The position numbers were made by a program, and so were the translations under genes. A stretch of 64,000 nt of DNA from NCBI RefSeq assembly GCF_002355855.1, contig NZ_AP017655.1, positions 3,103,001 to 3,167,000 of the forward strand, in the 5' to 3' direction. Of the stretch, positions 50,449-58,905 are shown one piece after another. The stretch's first letter is position 1. Every line of letters starts with the position of its first letter. The DNA is from Sphingobium cloacae. Its GTDB lineage: Bacteria; Pseudomonadota; Alphaproteobacteria; Sphingomonadales; Sphingomonadaceae. The notes beneath the pieces were generated by a model that was given only the letters and a program-made list of their open reading frames with translations, ran no database searches and was not told the DNA's origin.

Positions 50449-51501
50449 TCAGTCCGGCTTCGGCCCCATCACGATGTTTTCGACCAGCGCGCACTTGCCA
50501 TAGTCTTCGACGACGAAGGCCTCATTGACGCTTTCATAGTTCGCGATCTGCGTCAGTTCCGGCTCATCCTTCACGTAGCGACGGCGCGATTCCTCCTGTT
50601 CGTAGATCGCCAGATTCTTGTAGCTGGTGATCAGCAAGGTGGCGGTCGGGAAGTCGGGGACGCGCTCGGCATAAAGCCCGCCGACCTGATTGCCCGCGCG
50701 CAGGATGGTATCACGCGCGACGATTTCCGTTGCCGTATTGGCGGCCGCGTTGATGATCGGCATATATTTGTCGCTGACCAGGTTGCGACCGATCATGACG
50801 ACGAGGTCATCGGCGTCCTGATGCCATTCATCGAGCAACGAACTGGCGACATCCTTCACAAGGGCGTCGAGGTTCACATAGTCGCGCTTGGCGACGGTGG
50901 GCGTGTCGGACACATAGATGGCCTTTCCCGCTGCCGTCAGCGCGCCATCGTCCAGCACACGTTCGGGCGCGAAGGTCCGAATCTTGTGCAACCAGCCCTT
51001 GTTCACGTCCTGAAGGCGCGGGTTCGCAACGCGGTCAGTCGTCGACGCTACGGACGTGCCGTGGAACCCGATGGTGATGCGGTCGAGGCCCTGACGCTTC
51101 ACGATGACATCGCGCACCAGCGTCTGGAATTCAGGCTTGTGCCGCCATGCGTCGAGTCGTTCCCATGCCAGGGCATGGTCATAGAAAGTCTGTTCGCAGC
51201 GATAGGTGCCGCCATCGCTGGTGTCGGTCGGATCGGTGGGCGCGCGCGCCGTTCCGCCGCGCGTATTGACCCGACCCGCGAGGGGCCGCGTAACGCCTAC
51301 GCCGACCTTCTGGCCTTCCTGATTGGGGACGGTCTCGAAGGCGATTTTGCTGAGGAAGGCGCTGGATTTCTGGATCAGTTCATTCAACCGCTGCTGGATA
51401 GTGGGGGCGACCGAGAAGGATTCGCCTGCGTTTTCGACGCCGTTCAGGCGGGCCAGCTGGGCCATGTAGCGGTTGAACTGGATGCGGGTTTCACGAAGCA
51501 T
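50449..51501 (-). CDS. Major capsid protein N
   Basis: 350 residues: MLRETRIQFNRYMAQLARLNGVENAGESFSVAPTIQQRLNELIQKSSAFLSKI and VIVKRQGLDRITIGFHGTSVA are typical of the P2 capsid family (HK97 fold). An intact gene shows that the region is a phage and not only a tail-like bacteriocin. Confidence 0.95.
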   Translation of the reverse strand: MLRETRIQFNRYMAQLARLNGVENAGESFSVAPTIQQRLNELIQKSSAFLSKIAFETVPNQEGQKVGVGVTRPLAGRVNTRGGTARAPTDPTDTSDGGTYRCEQTFYDHALAWERLDAWRHKPEFQTLVRDVIVKRQGLDRITIGFHGTSVASTTDRVANPRLQDVNKGWLHKIRTFAPERVLDDGALTAAGKAIYVSDTPTVAKRDYVNLDALVKDVASSLLDEWHQDADDLVVMIGRNLVSDKYMPIINAAANTATEIVARDTILRAGNQVGGLYAERVPDFPTATLLITSYKNLAIYEQEESRRRYVKDEPELTQIANYESVNEAFVVEDYGKCALVENIVMGPKPD

Positions 51502-51540
51502 GGATTTCTCCGGGGCGTGGGGGAGATGGAAGGGCGGCGA

Positions 51541-52383
51541 TCAGCAGTCAGTCTGGACGGATGCGCCCGCTCCGGTCGCGGTCGAGCGGGAAAAGCTGCC
51601 CTGTTCGGAATGGGCCAGCTTCGTTTCCAGCCTCTCGAACCGGGCGTCGAGCGTGTCCATCCGATCGAAGGCGGGCTTCATCGCGGCCGTGACCTGTTCG
51701 GCCATGACCGTCGCGAAACGGGCAACGTCGAAACTGTTGTCATTGGCGGGCGGCGGTGCCTGCTGAGGTTCTTCCTTGGGCTTGTCATTGCCCTTGAGAA
51801 GGCTGGCGAAGGCGCTGAGGAAGCCGGACTTCGTGCCTTCCGCGATGGCGGCGGCATCCATCTTCTCGACCTCCAGCACGATTTCCGTCTCGATAGCGGC
51901 GGAAAACAGGTTGTTGGGATGCTGCTTGCGCGCGTCGAACATGGGTTTCAGCCCGGAGAAGCTGAGGGCTTCGGTCCCCAAGGATGCGGGATTGTCCGTC
52001 ACCGCCAGACCGATCAGTCCGACCTTGCCGGTGCCGCCAAAATCAGGCGTGATCTCGACAGAGGTGAATAGCTTCTGGTCTGCCTTGTTGATCTTGAGCA
52101 GCTGTTCGTTCGGATCGATCTGGGCATAAAGCGCGCGTCGGCGCTGCTTCTGGCCGTCAATTTCGAGTTCGTCGGTCTGGGCCTTCACGGCCGTCACGCT
52201 GCCATAGGCGTTGAACGGCGGTTCCGGGCTGAAGCCCTTGATATGCTCGCAGCTGATGCGGGGCGTGTAGGTGGCGGGATTGAAATTCGCCACGATTTCA
52301 TCGATCCACGCGGCCTCGATCTTGCGGCCGTCGCTCGCGGTGAAGCCTTCAACGAAGACGCGGAAAAACTTGCTCTTGGCCAT
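51541..52383 (-). CDS. Capsid scaffolding protease O
   Basis: 280 residues: MAKSKFFRVFVEGFTASDGRKIEAAWIDEIVANFNP starts the P2 O family serine protease domain (about 1-150). The C-terminal scaffold part (about 200-265) is helical. It cleaves itself and N during capsid maturation. It is divergent from P across the gap that holds a 27-bp dyad. Confidence 0.94.
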   Translation of the reverse strand: MAKSKFFRVFVEGFTASDGRKIEAAWIDEIVANFNPATYTPRISCEHIKGFSPEPPFNAYGSVTAVKAQTDELEIDGQKQRRRALYAQIDPNEQLLKINKADQKLFTSVEITPDFGGTGKVGLIGLAVTDNPASLGTEALSFSGLKPMFDARKQHPNNLFSAAIETEIVLEVEKMDAAAIAEGTKSGFLSAFASLLKGNDKPKEEPQQAPPPANDNSFDVARFATVMAEQVTAAMKPAFDRMDTLDARFERLETKLAHSEQGSFSRSTATGAGASVQTDC

Positions 52384-52472
52384 GGCGCGGGTCCGGTTCC
52401 TGTGTTGGCGGGGGGCTGTCCCTGATTGCAGGGGGCAGAAAGGAACCGAAGGGGCACTGTCTCAAGTCCGCC

Positions 52473-52499
52473 CTTGTGTAAGGCGCGGCTCTACACAAG
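52473..52499. promoter_or_regulatory. 27-bp dyad repeat, copy 3 (divergent O/P gap)
   Basis: CTTGTGTA, 11 bp, TACACAAG. Its centre is 59 bp before the P start and about 103 bp before the O start. P2 has divergent late promoters at the same place, controlled by Ogr through a TGT...ACA dyad. Confidence 0.72.
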
Positions 52500-52529
52500 C
52501 GGCGCGGTGCGGGCGGGCGGAACGGCGCG

Positions 52530-52540
52530 GCATGGTCCGG
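52530..52540 (+). promoter_or_regulatory. GCATGGTCCGG element just before gene P
   Basis: Identical to the 11-mer before gene V. It is four bases before the P start. No Shine-Dalgarno sequence is evident here, so it may be part of the promoter with a very short leader. Confidence 0.4.
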
Positions 52541-52544
52541 CGCG

Positions 52545-54398
52545 ATGTCGACGCCTGTCCCCCCGCAACCCGGCGCACCGTCTGCCATGTGGCAGTTCGA
52601 TCCGCGCCGCCATGCGCGCAGCCTGTATTGGCGCGGATGGGGCATTACGCAGATCGCCGAAGAATTCGATCTGCATGGCGTGGTGGGCGACAAGGGCAAG
52701 CCCATCCCGCGCGCCACCATCGAAAGCTGGAAACAGCGCGACCGCTGGGATGACGCGCCGTCGATCAGGAAAATCGAAGACGGGCTGGAAATCCGCCTGC
52801 TGACGCTGATCGCCAAGGAGAAGAAAACCCCCGGCGATCTCGTCGAAATGGACGCCCTGTCCCGGCAGATCGAAAGCCTCGCCCGCGTCCGCCGTTACGA
52901 TGCACCGGGCGGCCATGCCGGTGACCTGAACGAAAAGGTCAACAACCGGAACGCGGGGCCACGGAAAAAGCCGAAGAAGAACCATTTCACCGCCGAACAG
53001 GCGGCCGAACTGAAGCGCATCTTCCTCGACGGCCTTTACGATTATCAGCATCGCTGGTGGCAGGCGAAGGATCAGCGGACCCGCATGATCCTGAAATCGC
53101 GCCAGATCGGTGCGACCTATTATTTCGCCTTCGAAGCCCTGATCGACGCGATCGAGACGGGCCGGAACCAGATATTCCTGTCGGCTTCGAAGGCGCAGGC
53201 GCACCAGTTCCGATCCTACATCGTCAGTTTCGCGAAACTGGTCGGGGTGTCGCTGACCGGCGATCCCATGCTGATCACGTCCGACCTTCGCCCAGCGGAG
53301 GAAGCGGCGGCCGAACTGCATTTTCTGGGCACCAATTTCCGCACCGCGCAGGGCCGCCACGGCAATTTCTACTTTGACGAATTTTTCTGGGTCCATTCGT
53401 TCGAAGAATTGAACAAGGTCGCCTCTGGCATGGCGACCCACAAGAAGTGGCGCAAAACCTACTTTTCGACGCCGTCCAGCATCGCGCATCCCGCCTATCC
53501 CTATTGGACCGGCGAGCGGCGCAACCGGCGGCGCAAAAAGGCCGACCGTATCGAAATCGACGTCAGCCATGCCGCGTTGGCGATCGGCATGGTCGGGCCG
53601 GATCGTATCTGGCGCAACATCGTCAATATCCGCGATGCCGAAGCGGGCGGCTGCGACCTGTTCGACATCGAGGAGCTGGAAGACGAATATGCGCCCGACG
53701 AGTTCGCCAACCTGTTCCTATGCGAATTTGTCGACGACAGCCTGTCGGCCTTCAAGTTCAACGACCTGATCGCCTGCGGGTGCGACAGCCTGGTCGAATG
53801 GACCGATTTCAACATCGAGGCGGCGCGGCCATACGGCAATCGCTCAGTCTGGGCCGGTTACGATCCGCAGGAAAGCGAGGAGGGCGACAACGCCGCCCTT
53901 GTCATCGCCGCGCCGCCGCTGGTCGAGGGCGGACAGTTCCGCATCCTTGAGCGCCACCAGCTGCGCGGCCTCGATTTCGAGCAGCAGGTTGAATTCATCA
54001 AGGCCGTGCTGTCCCGATACAACTGCACCTATCTGGGCATCGACGCGCAGGGCGTCGGGGCTGGCGTCTATCAGCTGCTCGCCAAACCGGGAGCCATCCC
54101 CGGCTGTTCGGTCGTGAAGATCGAATATTCGCTCGATGTCAAAGCCCAGATGATCATGAAGGCGCAGAACGTCATCCGCCGCGCGCGCATCGCGTTCGAT
54201 GCCGGAATGCTCGACATCGTTTCGGCCTTCGTGTCGATCAAGAAGACGCTGACCACCAGCGGCCGCAACGTCACGTTCAAGGCGGGGCGCGGCGGCAATG
54301 ACGGCCATGCCGATCTGGCGTGGGCCACCATGCACATCCTGATGAACGAGCCGCTGGACGGCAAGGAAAAGCCCAAAGGGACAATGGAGATTCTATGA
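52545..54398 (+). CDS. Terminase large subunit P
   Basis: 617 residues. An N-terminal helix-turn-helix (YWRGWGITQIAEEFDLH) is followed by the ATPase with KSRQIGATYYFAFEAL (Walker A-like, near 183-190) and FYFDEFFWV (Walker B, near 276). A nuclease domain follows (WAGYDPQESEEGDNAALVI and the late TFKAGRGGNDGHADLAWATMHIL). It packages DNA into the head. It overlaps Q by four bases. Confidence 0.95.
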   Translation: MSTPVPPQPGAPSAMWQFDPRRHARSLYWRGWGITQIAEEFDLHGVVGDKGKPIPRATIESWKQRDRWDDAPSIRKIEDGLEIRLLTLIAKEKKTPGDLVEMDALSRQIESLARVRRYDAPGGHAGDLNEKVNNRNAGPRKKPKKNHFTAEQAAELKRIFLDGLYDYQHRWWQAKDQRTRMILKSRQIGATYYFAFEALIDAIETGRNQIFLSASKAQAHQFRSYIVSFAKLVGVSLTGDPMLITSDLRPAEEAAAELHFLGTNFRTAQGRHGNFYFDEFFWVHSFEELNKVASGMATHKKWRKTYFSTPSSIAHPAYPYWTGERRNRRRKKADRIEIDVSHAALAIGMVGPDRIWRNIVNIRDAEAGGCDLFDIEELEDEYAPDEFANLFLCEFVDDSLSAFKFNDLIACGCDSLVEWTDFNIEAARPYGNRSVWAGYDPQESEEGDNAALVIAAPPLVEGGQFRILERHQLRGLDFEQQVEFIKAVLSRYNCTYLGIDAQGVGAGVYQLLAKPGAIPGCSVVKIEYSLDVKAQMIMKAQNVIRRARIAFDAGMLDIVSAFVSIKKTLTTSGRNVTFKAGRGGNDGHADLAWATMHILMNEPLDGKEKPKGTMEIL

Positions 54399-55444
54399 GC
54401 AAGCGCGCCCGCAAAATGAACCGCCGCGAAAGCCGCGAGGCCGCCGGCGGCGCGATCGTCGCGGCGAACGGCAATCGGTCGCATGTCGAAGCCTTCACCT
54501 TCGGCGACCCGGAACCCGTGCTGGATCGGGCGACCGTGCTGGATATGCTGGAATGCTGGCACAACCAGCGCTGGTATGAGCCGCCGCTGTCGCTGGACGG
54601 CCTCGCGCGGGCTTATCGCGTCAGCCCGCACCATTCGAGCGCGATCATGCTGAAGCGCAACATGCTGGCCGCCAGCCTCGACCCGACGCCCTACCTGTCG
54701 CGCCGCGCCTTCATGGCGGCGGTGCAGGATTATCTGGTGTTCGGCAATTTCTATTTCGAGGTGAAGCACAACCGCCTAGGCGATCCGCTGCGGCTCGATC
54801 ATGCGCTTGCGAAATATGTGCGGCGCGGGGTGGAGGAGGGCAGCTATTGGTGGGTGCCGGGATATAAGAACGAAGTCGAATTTCCGCGCGGCCGCGTCAT
54901 TCAGGTGGCGGCTCCTGATGTCAATCAGGAGATTTATGGCCTGCCCGAATATCTATCCGCCCTGCAATCGGCGCTGCTCAATGAAAGCGCGACCCTGTTC
55001 CGCCGCCGCTATTATCTGAACGGCAGTCATGCCGGTTTCATCCTCCATGCGACCGGGCAATTCACCGACGGCGACGTGGACGCGATCCGCGAAGCCATGC
55101 GGAAGTCCAAGGGACCGGGCAATTTCCGAAACCTGTTCGTCCACCAGCCGGAAGGGAAGGAAGGCGGCATCAAGGTCGTTCCGATCGCGGAGGTCGGCGC
55201 GAAGGATGAATTTCTGGGGATCAAGAACACGACGCGGGACGATGTTCTGGCCGCGCACCGGGTGCCGCCCCAGCTGCTGGGCATCATCCCCGCGAATGCA
55301 GGCGGCTTCGGCGATCCGGCCAAGGCGCTGGACAGCTTCCACGAACTGGAAATCGAACCGTTGCAGGCCGTCTGTCTCGAAGTGAACGAAAAGCTGGGCG
55401 TCGAAGCCGTCCGCTTCAAGGAGCGGGTGAAAGCCGCCGCCTGA
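54395..55444 (+). CDS. Portal protein Q
   Basis: 349 residues of the phage portal family: LVFGNFYFEVKHNRLGDPLRLDHALAKYVRRG near 115-145 and IKVVPIAEVGAKDEFLGIKNTTRDDVLAAHRVPPQLLGI, typical P2 Q signatures. It forms the dodecameric DNA gate. The ATG overlaps the P stop (ATGA). No early-type genes follow on this strand except the methylase. Confidence 0.94.
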   Translation: MSKRARKMNRRESREAAGGAIVAANGNRSHVEAFTFGDPEPVLDRATVLDMLECWHNQRWYEPPLSLDGLARAYRVSPHHSSAIMLKRNMLAASLDPTPYLSRRAFMAAVQDYLVFGNFYFEVKHNRLGDPLRLDHALAKYVRRGVEEGSYWWVPGYKNEVEFPRGRVIQVAAPDVNQEIYGLPEYLSALQSALLNESATLFRRRYYLNGSHAGFILHATGQFTDGDVDAIREAMRKSKGPGNFRNLFVHQPEGKEGGIKVVPIAEVGAKDEFLGIKNTTRDDVLAAHRVPPQLLGIIPANAGGFGDPAKALDSFHELEIEPLQAVCLEVNEKLGVEAVRFKERVKAAA

Positions 55445-55593
55445 TCCATCGCCCGCCGACCGGCGTCAGGCCGGGAAGCGGGGGTGCGCCGCGCTGTCAC
55501 GCGGTTCACCGGCGAAGCCTAAATTCGCCACGACCAAAGGCCACCCCGGCCTGTCCCGCCCCTCATCCGGGGTGGGCGATCAATGGAAGGCAA

Positions 55594-56403
55594 ATGGTAA
55601 ACATGACCCTAACCGCAGTTCGTTCTGTGTCCCCCGCCGCTGGCTATATCGGCGGCAAGCGCAATCTGGCGCGTCGGATCTGTGCGATCATCGATCGCAT
55701 TCCCCATCTCAGCTATGCCGAGCCGTTCGTGGGCATGGGCGGCATTTTCCTGCGCCGCAGCCGCAAGCCGCAGGCCGAAGCGATCAATGACGTTTCGGGC
55801 GACGTGGCGACCCTCTTCCGTGTCCTTCAGGAGCATTATGCCTATTTCATCGACATGCTGCGCTTTCGCGTGGCGAGCAGGGCGGAATTCGATCGGCTGA
55901 AGGCGTTGCCGCCGGACCGGCTGACCGATCTGCAACGGGCGGCGCGGTTCCTCTATCTCCAGCGGCTTGCCTTCGGGGGGAAGGTCGAGGGGCGGAATTT
56001 CGGCGTGGATCGCAGGGCGGGCGCTCGATTCAACGTGACGAAGCTGGAACCGATGCTGGCCGACATTCATGAGCGGCTTTCGGGCGTCGTCATCGAGCAG
56101 CTGCCCTATGGCGAATTCATCCGGCGCTATGACGGCGAGGGCGCGCTGTTCTATCTCGATCCGCCCTATTGGGGCTGCGAAACCGATTATGGGCAGGATG
56201 TCTTCGCGCGCGAGGATTTCGAGCGACTGGCGGCCCAGCTGCGCGGCATCAAGGGCCGGTTCCTGATGTCGATCAACGACACGTCCGGAGTGCGCGAGAC
56301 GTTCGCGGCCTTTCCCATGGTCGAAGCTTCGACCACCTACACGATCGGGCCGAAGGCCAAGGAAGTCGGCGAATTGATCGTCAGCAATTTCGCCATCGCA
56401 TAG
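55594..56403 (+). CDS. DNA adenine N6-methyltransferase (D12 class)
   Basis: 269 residues with AAGYIGGKRNLA (N-terminal SAM contact), YAEPFVGMGGIFL (SAM-binding motif) and FYLDPPYWG (DPPY catalytic motif). It resembles Dam-type enzymes without a matching endonuclease nearby, so it is a solitary methylase carried by the prophage, perhaps for evasion of restriction. GGAAGG lies before the ATG. The target motif is unknown. Confidence 0.9.
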   Translation: MVNMTLTAVRSVSPAAGYIGGKRNLARRICAIIDRIPHLSYAEPFVGMGGIFLRRSRKPQAEAINDVSGDVATLFRVLQEHYAYFIDMLRFRVASRAEFDRLKALPPDRLTDLQRAARFLYLQRLAFGGKVEGRNFGVDRRAGARFNVTKLEPMLADIHERLSGVVIEQLPYGEFIRRYDGEGALFYLDPPYWGCETDYGQDVFAREDFERLAAQLRGIKGRFLMSINDTSGVRETFAAFPMVEASTTYTIGPKAKEVGELIVSNFAIA

Positions 56404-56422
56404 GCGAGGCGCGGGCGGCGGC

Positions 56423-56710
56423 TCAGGCCGCCGCCTCTATCCGCATCCGCAGGCCAAGCGCGGGCAGCACCTTCAGCATGGTCGCCAGCGTCGGATTGCC
56501 TTCCGGCCCCAGCGCGCGATAAAGCTGCTGCCGGTTGAGGCCGGTTTCCTTGGACAGTTCCACCATGCCATGCGCGCGGGCGACGATGCCGATAGCCTTG
56601 GCGATGATCTGGGCATCGCCGGTCGCGACGGCATCGGCCAGCAGTTCGGCCTGGTCCTCCGGTTCGGTCAGATATTGAGCCGCGTCGAAGCGGCTGAGTT
56701 CGATAGTCAT
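56423..56710 (-). CDS. HigA-type antitoxin (addiction module antidote)
   Basis: 95 residues: MVELSKETGLNRQQLYRALGPEGNPTLATMLKVLPALG is the Xre-like DNA-binding region of the addiction module antidote family. It follows the toxin gene by 25 bp. It should neutralise the toxin and repress the operon. Confidence 0.87.
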   Translation of the reverse strand: MTIELSRFDAAQYLTEPEDQAELLADAVATGDAQIIAKAIGIVARAHGMVELSKETGLNRQQLYRALGPEGNPTLATMLKVLPALGLRMRIEAAA

Positions 56711-56735
56711 GTGTCTGCCCTTCTCATATGGCGGC

Positions 56736-57026
56736 TCAGGGTATCTGGGCCGCCATGTCCTTTGCCCTTGCTATGTCCCGCTGCTGGGTGGACTTGTCGC
56801 CGCCCACCAGCAGGACGATCAGCCTGTTGCCCCGGCGGGTGAAATAGAGGCGGTATCCGGGGCCGAAGTCGATACGCGCTTCCGAAACGCCATCGCCCAC
56901 CGATTTCACGTCGCCCATCAGGCCGAGTTCGAAGCGGGCGATGCGCCCCGCGATCTTCGACTTGGCCTTGCGGTCGCGAAGGCCGTCGAACCAGTCGGCG
57001 AAAGCGGGGGTTTGCTGCGTTTCCAT
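56736..57026 (-). CDS. RelE/HigB-type toxin
   Basis: 96 residues: FADWFDGLRDRKAKSKIAGRIARFELGLMGDVKSVGDGVSEARIDFGPGYRLYFTRRGNRLIVLLVGGDKSTQQRDIARAK matches the HigB-like group of RelE toxins, which cleave mRNA at the ribosome. The toxin is first in the operon. The start ATG was chosen from the promoter position, with an mRNA start at the ATG. Confidence 0.88.
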   Translation of the reverse strand: METQQTPAFADWFDGLRDRKAKSKIAGRIARFELGLMGDVKSVGDGVSEARIDFGPGYRLYFTRRGNRLIVLLVGGDKSTQQRDIARAKDMAAQIP

Positions 57027-57033
57027 GCTGTCG

Positions 57034-57062
57034 CTTATATGCGACGTATATCCGGATGTCAA
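57034..57062 (-). promoter_or_regulatory. Strong sigma70 promoter of the toxin-antitoxin operon
   Basis: On the minus strand TTGACA (57062-57057), a 17-bp spacer and TATAAG (57039-57034) lie directly before the toxin. Seven bases separate the -10 from the ATG, so the transcript is probably leaderless. AT-rich ATATG/CG half-sites flank it (57038-57047 and 57069-57078), possible HigA binding sites. Confidence 0.65.
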
Positions 57063-57096
57063 CATATAAACGACATATCGGAAGACGCATCGAGCA

Positions 57097-57402
57097 TCAG
57101 TCGATGACCTGATCGGCGTTCGGAATAGACGCGATCAGGTCGGCCGTGCTGATGCTCCACGCGCGGGCCAGCGCATCCACTTCGGCGCGGGACACAGGGC
57201 CGCCATATTCGATCGCACTAAAGCGCTGGATCGGGATGCCCGTCAGGCGCGACAGCTTGGCCAGGGGCATGCATGCCTGCCGCTGCCACGCGCCGAACCA
57301 GCAGTCTCCGGTTCGGATCGCATGGGCCACCGGATGACCCTCCGACCAGCTGTCCAGATGGCGGACGAGGGGCCGTGCCCCCTTGTGACGGGATCGGCTC
57401 AT
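57097..57402 (-). CDS. Small helix-turn-helix phage protein
   Basis: 101 residues. The C-terminal half reads as an Xre-like helix-turn-helix (LAKLSRLTGIPIQRFSAIEYGGPVSRAEVDALARAWSISTADLI). The N-terminus is basic. It could be a small repressor or regulator; it is too different from the P2 C protein to call it that. The start overlaps the upstream gene stop (ATGA). Confidence 0.65.
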   Translation of the reverse strand: MSRSRHKGARPLVRHLDSWSEGHPVAHAIRTGDCWFGAWQRQACMPLAKLSRLTGIPIQRFSAIEYGGPVSRAEVDALARAWSISTADLIASIPNADQVID

Positions 57403-57566
57403 CGCGCCTGCTCCTTCAGCTGTTGATCCCACGCCAGCGCGCCCAGCATATAGGGGCCTTCGTCGCGCCGCCCTTCGCGAATATCGCGCAGGAATTCCCG
57501 GTTATTGAGACCGCGCGTTTCCAGCGCCGTCGCCACGGCCTCCCGAATGTCGTCGATGCGTTCCAT
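57399..57566 (-). CDS. Small phage protein of unknown function (55 aa)
   Basis: 55 residues (MERIDDIREAVATALETRG). A GGAGGT ribosome site precedes the ATG. Acidic and basic residues suggest a small regulatory helix protein. Translated together with the helix-turn-helix gene downstream. No family recognised. Confidence 0.6.
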   Translation of the reverse strand: MERIDDIREAVATALETRGLNNREFLRDIREGRRDEGPYMLGALAWDQQLKEQAR

Positions 57567-58118
57567 ACTACCTCCGATAGATATGGAACATATGATGAAC
57601 ATACTTCGATTCGGTCAATCGGAAATCGGTGGCCGGACGACGCGGCCGCCGCCGTCGCGCAATAATCTTACAGGCCCAGCCAACCCCTGCCGGGCCGATC
57701 GGGCAGGCCGCGCCCATCCCCCCGGCCCCGACCCACGCCGATCCGGGCCTGCGCGCCGGGGCCGCCGCCGCCACCCCTCGCCGCGCGCTTTTCCCCCCGC
57801 CTCGCCCGCGCGCATTTTATGTCGGTTTTGATGCAGTGTTGAGATGTGGAGCCTGCCGGCTCAACGGCTGGGCCGAAAGCGCATCTCTAGGCGCAAAGGT
57901 TTGATGCAATTCGATGCAGCTACGGTGCCGCTGATGCGACAGGAGAGGGGAAGCGCGATCCCAACCTATGGTTCCCTCTGGGAAGCCATCGGTGACGCGC
58001 AAGCGGCACCGCTCCCCAACGGTGCGTCGGGAGTGCTTCGTGCCCTTTTCAGGCGGCGGTGGTGGCGGTCCCCTCAAATTGACGTCTGCCGAAGGCAGTC
58101 CATTCCCCCTTTTAATTT
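57567..58118. other. Long gene-free region beside the replication-like gene
   Basis: 550 bp without a convincing gene. GATGCA occurs at 57830, 57903 and 57912, twice within a longer TTTGATGCA. An AT-rich run lies at about 58108-58121. It could hold a phage replication origin with short iterons. Much of the rest is C-rich low-complexity sequence. Confidence 0.4.
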
Positions 58119-58802
58119 TTATACCGGGATAGTGTCGGAATTTCCGACTAGCGCTCGCTCGTTAAGATCGAACGTCTTTTCGAGAGCGTTAAGGGCATTG
58201 GATAAGGCGGGATCGTCAGGTGCCTTTTGGGGCTTGTTGAGGCTCTGTGGCGCCTTTCCATGCTTTTTGATAGCACGACGCTTGATTGCCGCCTTGAACG
58301 CCTCCCAGACGCGGCGTGGGGCCGATGGCAGATCAAAGTGGAATGCGTTGCTGATCTGCTCACGCTGGGGACCGGCCCGTCCGGCTGTTTCCGCCTTCAC
58401 CGTGCGACGGACCCACTTGAGGCCGAGCCATTTGGCGAACCGCTTGCACGCTTCTATGGCCGTATCACGGTGGCATCCTGCGCGGTCGGCGATCTCCTGA
58501 TAGCTGGGGTCGAGTCGGCCGGTCTTGAAGTCGATCAGCTTGAGGAAGTTCCAGAGGATGCGCCTGTCGCCGTCCTGCAGCCGATCCGACTCCTTGTATT
58601 TGGTGACGCGTTGATGGTGCAGAAGTTCGTCGAATGCCTGCATGACCGAACCGATCCAGTCCCATCCGTCGCGGACGGGCCGGAAAACATCCGCCCGGCG
58701 ATCGTCAATGTCGTAGCTGTTGCGGCGTGGAGTGCGTTGACGGTCGGGGTTTTTGTGACCCGCGAAGGTGGAGGCGATGTTGCCAATCGAACGCGCGCTC
58801 AT
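58119..58802 (-). CDS. Helix-turn-helix replication-initiator-like protein
   Basis: 227 residues. The core LDPSYQEIADRAGCHRDTAIEACKRFAKWLGLKWVRRTVKAE is a MarR/HTH36-type winged helix used in phage and plasmid replication proteins. No primase, helicase or nicking motif is visible, so it differs from the P2 A protein. It is the last prophage gene before the tRNA and reads away from it. Confidence 0.65.
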   Translation of the reverse strand: MSARSIGNIASTFAGHKNPDRQRTPRRNSYDIDDRRADVFRPVRDGWDWIGSVMQAFDELLHHQRVTKYKESDRLQDGDRRILWNFLKLIDFKTGRLDPSYQEIADRAGCHRDTAIEACKRFAKWLGLKWVRRTVKAETAGRAGPQREQISNAFHFDLPSAPRRVWEAFKAAIKRRAIKKHGKAPQSLNKPQKAPDDPALSNALNALEKTFDLNERALVGNSDTIPV

Positions 58803-58905
58803 GCGTGCGCTCCAAGGAAATCGCAGAAATTGCTGGATTGTGTCTTGCGTTCGGCGAGCACATTATGCCCCTTAGAAACGCAAAGTCCCTGAGTTATCTT
58901 TTCGT

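Larger units (their letters stand above)
31761..58905. mobile_element. P2-like prophage lacking a visible integrase and repressor
   Basis: About 27 kb with nearly the full P2 structural set: Q, P, O, N, M, L, X, lysis genes, R, S, J, I, fibre genes, V, W, FI, FII, E/E', T, U and D. Late genes run leftward except P and Q, which run rightward as in P2. The right border is adjacent to the 3' end of tRNA-Arg, a usual integration target. No integrase, Cox, C-type repressor or Ogr gene is seen. The D end abuts unrelated DNA and the IS21 element. Confidence 0.9.

Noticed and set aside
38991-52499. 27-bp repeats as a CRISPR array
   Set aside because: Only three copies many kilobases apart, no regular spacers and no cas genes.
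57844-58500. 218-codon plus-strand frame
   Set aside because: Overlaps the replication-like gene on the other strand and has no protein-like pattern.
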